A stretch of 9,771 nt of DNA. Origin: JBMNNS01 sp050942625 (GTDB lineage Bacteria > Bacillota > Dethiobacteria > DTU022 > UBA8154). This document shows, piece after piece, positions 6,015 through 9,771 of this stretch. The notes below the pieces were generated by a model that was given only the letters and a program-made list of their open reading frames with translations, was not told the DNA's origin and ran no database searches. Position 1 is the stretch's first letter; each line of letters begins with the position of its first letter. The translations under genes were made by a program, and so were the position numbers. The stretch is taken from positions 1-9,771 of the forward strand of contig JBMNNS010000065.1 of NCBI GenBank assembly GCA_050942625.1, written 5' to 3'.

Positions 6015-7199
6015 ATGGGAAATATAGTTATTACGGCAGCAGTCAGAACGCCTATTGGTGATTTTGGCGGCGTATTTAAAGATCTTCAGGCTAGCGATCT
6101 GGCATCAGCTGTCATAAAGGAAGCAGTCAAAAGATCAAAATTGAAACCTGAACAGGTTGACGAAGTGATCCTGGGAAACTGTATTATGAGAAATGATGAG
6201 GCTAATATTGCCCGGATGGCTGCAATTAATGCCGGTATTCCTATAGATAAACCTGCCTTTACCGTTCAAAGGCAATGCAGCTCCGGTATGCAGGCCATAG
6301 TATGCGGTTTCCAAGAAATTGTTCTGGGGGATGCAGAAATTGTTGTGGCCGGCGGTACAGAAGTGATGAGCTCAGCACCCTATCTTTTGAAAGATGCACG
6401 TTGGGGAAAAAGGCTTCAACATGGTGTAATGTCTGATGGTGTCTGGGAAATACTTACTGACCCTAACTATAACGTTATTATGGGATTGACTGCAGAAAAC
6501 CTGGCAGAAAAATATAATATCAGCAGGGAAGAACAGGACGAGATCGCTTTTAGGAGTCATAAAAATGCATCCCGGGCCCTTGAAAAAGGTATTTTTGATA
6601 GTGAAATAGTTCCTATAGAAATAAGTTCTAAAAAAGGTACCAAAATGGTAACAAAGGATGAACACCCCCGGGCAAATATAACGATGGATGATTTGGCCAA
6701 ATTGCCTCCTGCTTTTAAAAAGGGTGGCACAGTAACAGCAGGGAATTCATCAGGAATAAATGATGGCGCTGCGGCAGTGGTATTAATGAAGGAATCTAAA
6801 GCGCTGGAAATAGGTATTAAGCCAATGGCACGCATCATATCTTATGCCTGGGCTGCTGTTGAACCATGGTTAATGGGCTATGGTCCTGTACCGGCAACCC
6901 AAAAATTATTGAAAAAAACAAACATTTCCTTGGATGATATTCAATTAATTGAACTAAATGAAGCCTTTGCTGCACAATATCTTACCTGTGAAAAACTGCT
7001 TGGCTTAAACAGAGACATTGTAAATGTTAATGGAAGCGGTATTGGACTGGGTCATCCTGTTGGGGGAACTGGTGCCAGGATCATTACTTCTCTAATTTAC
7101 GAGCTTCAAAGACGGGCATTAAAACTTGGTCTGGCTTCTCTCTGTGTAGGGGGAGGAATGGGCATGTCAATGTTAATTGAAAATTGTTTAGGTGTGTAG
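6015..7199 (+). CDS. thlA: Acetyl-CoA C-acetyltransferase (thiolase)
   Basis: A 394-residue thiolase of normal family length. It condenses two acetyl-CoA to acetoacetyl-CoA or, in a degrader, cleaves acetoacetyl-CoA with CoA. Visible motifs are QRQCSSGMQA with the acyl-accepting C88, NEAFA (315-319), GLGHPVG with H347, and the C-terminal CVGGGMG with catalytic C377. The segment before the histidine reads NVNGSGIGLGHPVG, where many homologues have NVNGGAIALGHPIG, a mild variation. The ATG is preceded by GAGGGGG (5997-6003), about 11 bases away; the N-terminus (IVITAAVRTPIGDFGG) fits the family and supports this start. The hydroxybutyryl-CoA dehydrogenase gene follows 49 bases on, so the pair covers consecutive steps of beta-oxidation or butyrate metabolism. 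Broader 3-ketoacyl-CoA specificity cannot be excluded. Confidence 0.95.
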   Translation: MGNIVITAAVRTPIGDFGGVFKDLQASDLASAVIKEAVKRSKLKPEQVDEVILGNCIMRNDEANIARMAAINAGIPIDKPAFTVQRQCSSGMQAIVCGFQEIVLGDAEIVVAGGTEVMSSAPYLLKDARWGKRLQHGVMSDGVWEILTDPNYNVIMGLTAENLAEKYNISREEQDEIAFRSHKNASRALEKGIFDSEIVPIEISSKKGTKMVTKDEHPRANITMDDLAKLPPAFKKGGTVTAGNSSGINDGAAAVVLMKESKALEIGIKPMARIISYAWAAVEPWLMGYGPVPATQKLLKKTNISLDDIQLIELNEAFAAQYLTCEKLLGLNRDIVNVNGSGIGLGHPVGGTGARIITSLIYELQRRALKLGLASLCVGGGMGMSMLIENCLGV

Positions 7200-7248
7200 A
7201 AATGGCTAATCTTTTAAGGATGAGAATATTAAGAAGGGGTTTAAGGAG

Positions 7249-8103
7249 ATGAAAATTAAAAAAATTGGCATAGTTGGGGCAGGCTTAATGGGCAGTGGTA
7301 TCGCACAGGTTGCGGCACAAACGGGCTTTGAGGTTTTTCTAAATGATCTCAAAAAAGAATTTGTTGAAAAAGGGTTAGAGGTCATTGGGAAAAACCTGTC
7401 TCGGGATGTTGCAAAGGGACGCAAGACCGAGGTTGAAAAAAAAATTTTGTTGGACAGAATTGTTATAAGTACGAACCTTGAGGATTTAGCAACTGTAGAT
7501 CTTGTTATAGAGGCTATTTATGAAAATATGGAGGCAAAAAAAGCCCTTTTTGGTAAGCTTAACACCATTTGTTCCCCGGCAACAATTTTAGCTTCAAATA
7601 CCTCTGGTTTGAGTATTACGGAGATAGCTTCTGTCACAAACAGGCCGGATAAAGTAATCGGTATGCACTTTTTTAATCCTGTACCGGTGATGAAGCTGGT
7701 AGAGATCATCAAAGGAAATGAGACTTCCGAAGAAACTTTCCAACAGGCCCTAGAAGTATCATACAAGTTTGGAAAAGAACCCATTACTGTCACGGAAGCA
7801 CCGCTTTTTGTTGTGAATCGTATACTAGTGCCTATGATTAATGAAGCAGCCTTTGTTTTACAGGAGGGTATAGCCAGTGCAGAAGATATTGATAAGGGCA
7901 TGGTGCTTGGGGCAAACCACCCCATTGGGCCGCTAGCCCTGGCTGACCTTATTGGGCTTGATACTTTACTTATGGTTATTGATAATCTCTATCAGGAAAC
8001 GGCTGATTCCAAATATAGGCCCTGCCCCTTGATAAAGAAACTTGTAAGAGCGGGTCATTTGGGCAAAAAAACGGGACGCGGTTTTTATCAGTATAAGGAA
8101 TGA
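7249..8103 (+). CDS. hbd: 3-hydroxybutyryl-CoA dehydrogenase
   Basis: A 284-residue NAD(P)-dependent 3-hydroxyacyl-CoA dehydrogenase, the normal length of short bacterial Hbd. Residues 1-185 are a Rossmann domain with GAGLMGSG (10-17), SNTSGLSIT (116-124) and the family signature around GMHFFNPVPVMKLVE (138-152), giving catalytic H140 and E152. The C-terminal helical domain starts near FVVNRIL (187-193, conserved N190) and includes GANHPIGPLALADLIGLD. It interconverts 3-hydroxybutyryl-CoA and acetoacetyl-CoA, the substrate of the thiolase just upstream. AAGGAG abuts the ATG with no spacing and so cannot serve it; GAAGGGG at 7233-7239 is a better placed site. The ATG overlaps the stop of a 16-codon upstream frame. 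One oddity is Leu186, where the family usually has Gly (APGFVVNR). Confidence 0.95.
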   Translation: MKIKKIGIVGAGLMGSGIAQVAAQTGFEVFLNDLKKEFVEKGLEVIGKNLSRDVAKGRKTEVEKKILLDRIVISTNLEDLATVDLVIEAIYENMEAKKALFGKLNTICSPATILASNTSGLSITEIASVTNRPDKVIGMHFFNPVPVMKLVEIIKGNETSEETFQQALEVSYKFGKEPITVTEAPLFVVNRILVPMINEAAFVLQEGIASAEDIDKGMVLGANHPIGPLALADLIGLDTLLMVIDNLYQETADSKYRPCPLIKKLVRAGHLGKKTGRGFYQYKE

Positions 8104-8159
8104 CATAACATAAAAAATAACCAATATTTTAAGGCTCTATACAGCAGCTAAAAAATAAA

Positions 8160-8175
8160 TTTCCCCGGGGGGAAA
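8160..8175 (+). promoter_or_regulatory. Hairpin covering the rpoN ribosome binding site
   Basis: TTTCCC (8160-8165) can pair with GGGAAA (8170-8175) around a CGGG loop. The only purine-rich ribosome site for rpoN (GGGGGGAAAA, 8167-8176) lies in the right half, 4-7 bases before ATG 8180. If the stem forms, initiation would be reduced. Whether this is regulatory is inference. Confidence 0.4.
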
Positions 8176-8179
8176 ACCC

Positions 8180-9592
8180 ATGAGTATAAATATGAATTAT
8201 GAATTAAGAATTGAACGTATTCAAAAATTGGTTATGACCCAGAAGTTAAAACAGGCTATTACACTTTTGCAGTATTCCGCAGTTGAGTTAATGGATTATA
8301 TCCAGGAAGAAATTGCAAATAACCCTGTGCTTGACGTACAGGAGAAAGAAAATAGTACCGTTGAAGAAGAACTAAAACAAAAGAATAGTGAAGAAATGGA
8401 ACAAGATGAAGAAAATCCTTTAGACTGGGATGACTATTTTAATGATTGTGGGTCTTACTACCAGCATGGTTCATCTGCACCAAATGAAGAATTCGAATCT
8501 CCCCCTTATGATTATTATTTAAGTTATGAGGCTAATTTAATGGAATACCTGATTTTTCAACTAAGAATATCAACCGAAAATGCACAGCAATATTCTATCG
8601 GCAAGTATATTATCGGTAATTTGGATACTGCCGGTTATCTCCGGGGTAAAATTGATGACCATATTGATTATTTAAATGTGGCTGAGGAAGAATTTATAAA
8701 AACACTGCAGCTAATACAAAGTTTTGATCCTGCAGGGGTTGGTGCAAGGGATCTAAAGGAATGTTTACTGCTGCAGCTTTCCCGGCTTGATAAAAATTAT
8801 CCCCTTGCTGAAGAAGTTGTTAAAAATTATTTGCAGGAATTAGCCGAGGGGAGATGTAAGGATATTGCTAACAGGTTGAATGTTTGTCCCAAAGAATTGC
8901 AGGAAGCAGTTGATCTGATCCGTACCCTCAACCCTAAACCTGGAGCCTATCTTGGTGGCGGTGATGAAATCAGGTACATAATTCCAGATGTTATAGTAGA
9001 GAAAGTGGAAGATGATTACGTTATAGTTATTAATGACAATATTCCCCAACTAAGTATTAGTCCCTTTTATCGCAATCTACTAGGGCAGGAAAAAGAAGAA
9101 AATATTAGCAAATTCCTTAAAAAGCGTATGGATAAGGCTATTTGGCTGATCAAAAGCATTGAACAAAGACGCATTACTCTTTATAAAGTTACGGAGCAGA
9201 TCATTAAAATACAGAAATCGTTCTTGGATAAAGGGATCCATTATTTAAAACCTTTAACCTTAAAGGATATTGCTGACAGGATAGGTGTTCACGAGTCTAC
9301 CGTAAGTAGAGTTACCTCTAATAAGTATGTACAAACACCAAGGGGCCTTTACCCTTTAAAATTTTTCTTTTCAAGCGGTCTTAGTGGCATGAGGGGGGAA
9401 ATGCATTCAGTTTTAAGTATAAAGACTCATCTCAAAAAACTAATTGAAGAAGAGGATGTTACTTCCCCCTTGAGCGATCAGAAACTTACGGAAATATTGA
9501 AAAAGAAGGGAATAAAAATATCCCGGCGTACCGTTTCAAAATACCGTGAAGAAATGGGAATTCCAGCGTCGTTCAAAAGGCGTCGTATATAG
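8180..9592 (+). CDS. rpoN: RNA polymerase sigma-54 factor RpoN
   Basis: A 470-residue sigma-54 of normal length. It directs RNA polymerase to -24/-12 promoters, which open only with an ATP-hydrolysing enhancer-binding activator. Region I (about 6-55) has QKLVMTQKLKQAITLLQYSA and the usual NNPVLD end. An acidic, low-complexity region II follows (about 55-110). The core-binding domain contains FDPAGVGARDL (182-192) and LNPKPG (250-255). The DNA-binding part has a helix-turn-helix (about 360-380, LKDIADRIGVHESTVSRV) and the RpoN box SRRTVSKYRE (448-457; consensus ARRTVAKYRE), followed by a basic C-terminus. ATG 8180 is chosen over ATG 8192 because it is nearer the G-rich ribosome site. It lies 76 bases after hbd in the same direction. 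Sigma-54 often controls anaerobic catabolic operons, but no -24/-12 promoter was found here by eye. Confidence 0.97.
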   Translation: MSINMNYELRIERIQKLVMTQKLKQAITLLQYSAVELMDYIQEEIANNPVLDVQEKENSTVEEELKQKNSEEMEQDEENPLDWDDYFNDCGSYYQHGSSAPNEEFESPPYDYYLSYEANLMEYLIFQLRISTENAQQYSIGKYIIGNLDTAGYLRGKIDDHIDYLNVAEEEFIKTLQLIQSFDPAGVGARDLKECLLLQLSRLDKNYPLAEEVVKNYLQELAEGRCKDIANRLNVCPKELQEAVDLIRTLNPKPGAYLGGGDEIRYIIPDVIVEKVEDDYVIVINDNIPQLSISPFYRNLLGQEKEENISKFLKKRMDKAIWLIKSIEQRRITLYKVTEQIIKIQKSFLDKGIHYLKPLTLKDIADRIGVHESTVSRVTSNKYVQTPRGLYPLKFFFSSGLSGMRGEMHSVLSIKTHLKKLIEEEDVTSPLSDQKLTEILKKKGIKISRRTVSKYREEMGIPASFKRRRI

Positions 9593-9644
9593 TTTGCATG
9601 CAACACAAGGTATAGTCCGAGATCACTGAAAAAGTCCCGAATCG

Positions 9645-9706
9645 TGTCATTCTGAATTATTGTGTCAGCTTAAAACCAAGATCCTTCGCAATTGCTCAGG
9701 ATGACA
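9645..9706. repeat. Degenerate palindromic intergenic element downstream of rpoN
   Basis: TGTCATTCTGA (9645-9655) pairs with TCAGGATGACA (9696-9706) at 10 of 11 positions, the remaining one being a G-T wobble in RNA. Inside, ATCCT (9681-9685) and AGGAT (9698-9702) form a second inverted pair around the 8-bp palindrome GCAATTGC (9688-9695). This looks like the dispersed palindromic repeats with GTCATTCTGA/TCAGGATGAC ends seen between genes in many bacteria; that family link is from memory. No canonical terminator with a T-run follows rpoN. Confidence 0.6.
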
Positions 9707-9771
9707 ATAGTCGCAATTGCTCAGGATGACAATAGTCGCAATTGCTCAGGATGACAATAGCTGCAATTGCT
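9686..9771. repeat. 25-bp tandem repeat array, running off the window
   Basis: Three identical, directly adjacent 25-bp copies lie at 9686-9710, 9711-9735 and 9736-9760. A fourth partial copy (9761-9771) differs in its first two bases (CT for TC) and is cut by the window end. Each copy contains GCAATTGC, then TCAGGATGACA. There are no variable spacers, so it is not a CRISPR array. The unit is the right half of the palindromic element overlapping it on the left. Confidence 0.9.

Noticed and set aside
7518..7925. 135-codon minus-strand frame opposite hbd
   Set aside because: Fully inside the conserved dehydrogenase gene, with no recognisable protein.
9594..9603. 10-bp palindrome TTGCATGCAA just after the rpoN stop as a terminator
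   Set aside because: It has no loop and no following T-run.
9686..9771. CRISPR array
   Set aside because: The 25-bp copies are directly adjacent with no spacers, and no cas gene is present.

Overview
The window looks like part of an anaerobic, spore-forming Firmicutes chromosome of the Peptococcaceae / Desulfotomaculum-Pelotomaculum type. This rests on moderately AT-rich coding sequence, strong AAGGAGG ribosome sites, HdrA/MvhD/Nuo-type electron-bifurcation modules, butyryl/acetyl-CoA enzymes and a Firmicutes-style RpoN. The taxonomic call is inference from gene content and protein flavour, not from any search. All convincing genes are on the + strand.

Region 1 (1-5819) is one tight gene cluster. 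It holds the 3' part of a large tandem HdrA-like flavo-iron-sulfur protein, an MvhD-like subunit with an in-frame UGA (codon 19) that is very probably selenocysteine, a NuoE-like [2Fe-2S] protein, a NuoF-like NADH/FMN subunit with extra ferredoxin domains, and a short NuoG-N-terminal-like iron-sulfur protein. The order HdrA - MvhD(Sec) - NuoE - NuoF - NuoG-like matches the electron-input half (BamE-F-G-H-I) of the class II benzoyl-CoA reductase complex of strict anaerobes such as Geobacter metallireducens, where BamF is the selenocysteine subunit. The same modules also occur in other flavin-based bifurcating complexes. The genes upstream of the window (bamB/C/D versus hdrBC, fdhA or hydrogenase) would decide which complex this is. 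The inferred role is to couple NAD(H) redox chemistry at NuoEF to a low-potential and a second acceptor through the HdrA flavins.

Region 2 (5820-6014) is a 195-base AT-rich gap with a 12-bp perfect inverted repeat and no clear gene. Region 3 (6015-8103) encodes an acetyl-CoA C-acetyltransferase (thiolase) and a 3-hydroxybutyryl-CoA dehydrogenase. Together these interconvert 3-hydroxybutyryl-CoA and two acetyl-CoA, as in the lower part of benzoate or butyrate/crotonate degradation, which produces the reduced carriers that Region 1 would handle. Region 4 (8180-9592) is rpoN (sigma-54). Region 5 (9593-9771) is non-coding, with a degenerate palindromic element whose right half has become a 25-bp tandem array running off the window edge.

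The most noteworthy feature is the selenoprotein gene. A conventional gene caller would start it at codon 26 (position 2054), losing the first metal-ligand pair, or call it broken. Its real start is at 1979, behind a perfect ribosome site, and the UGA is followed by a bacterial-SECIS-like hairpin.
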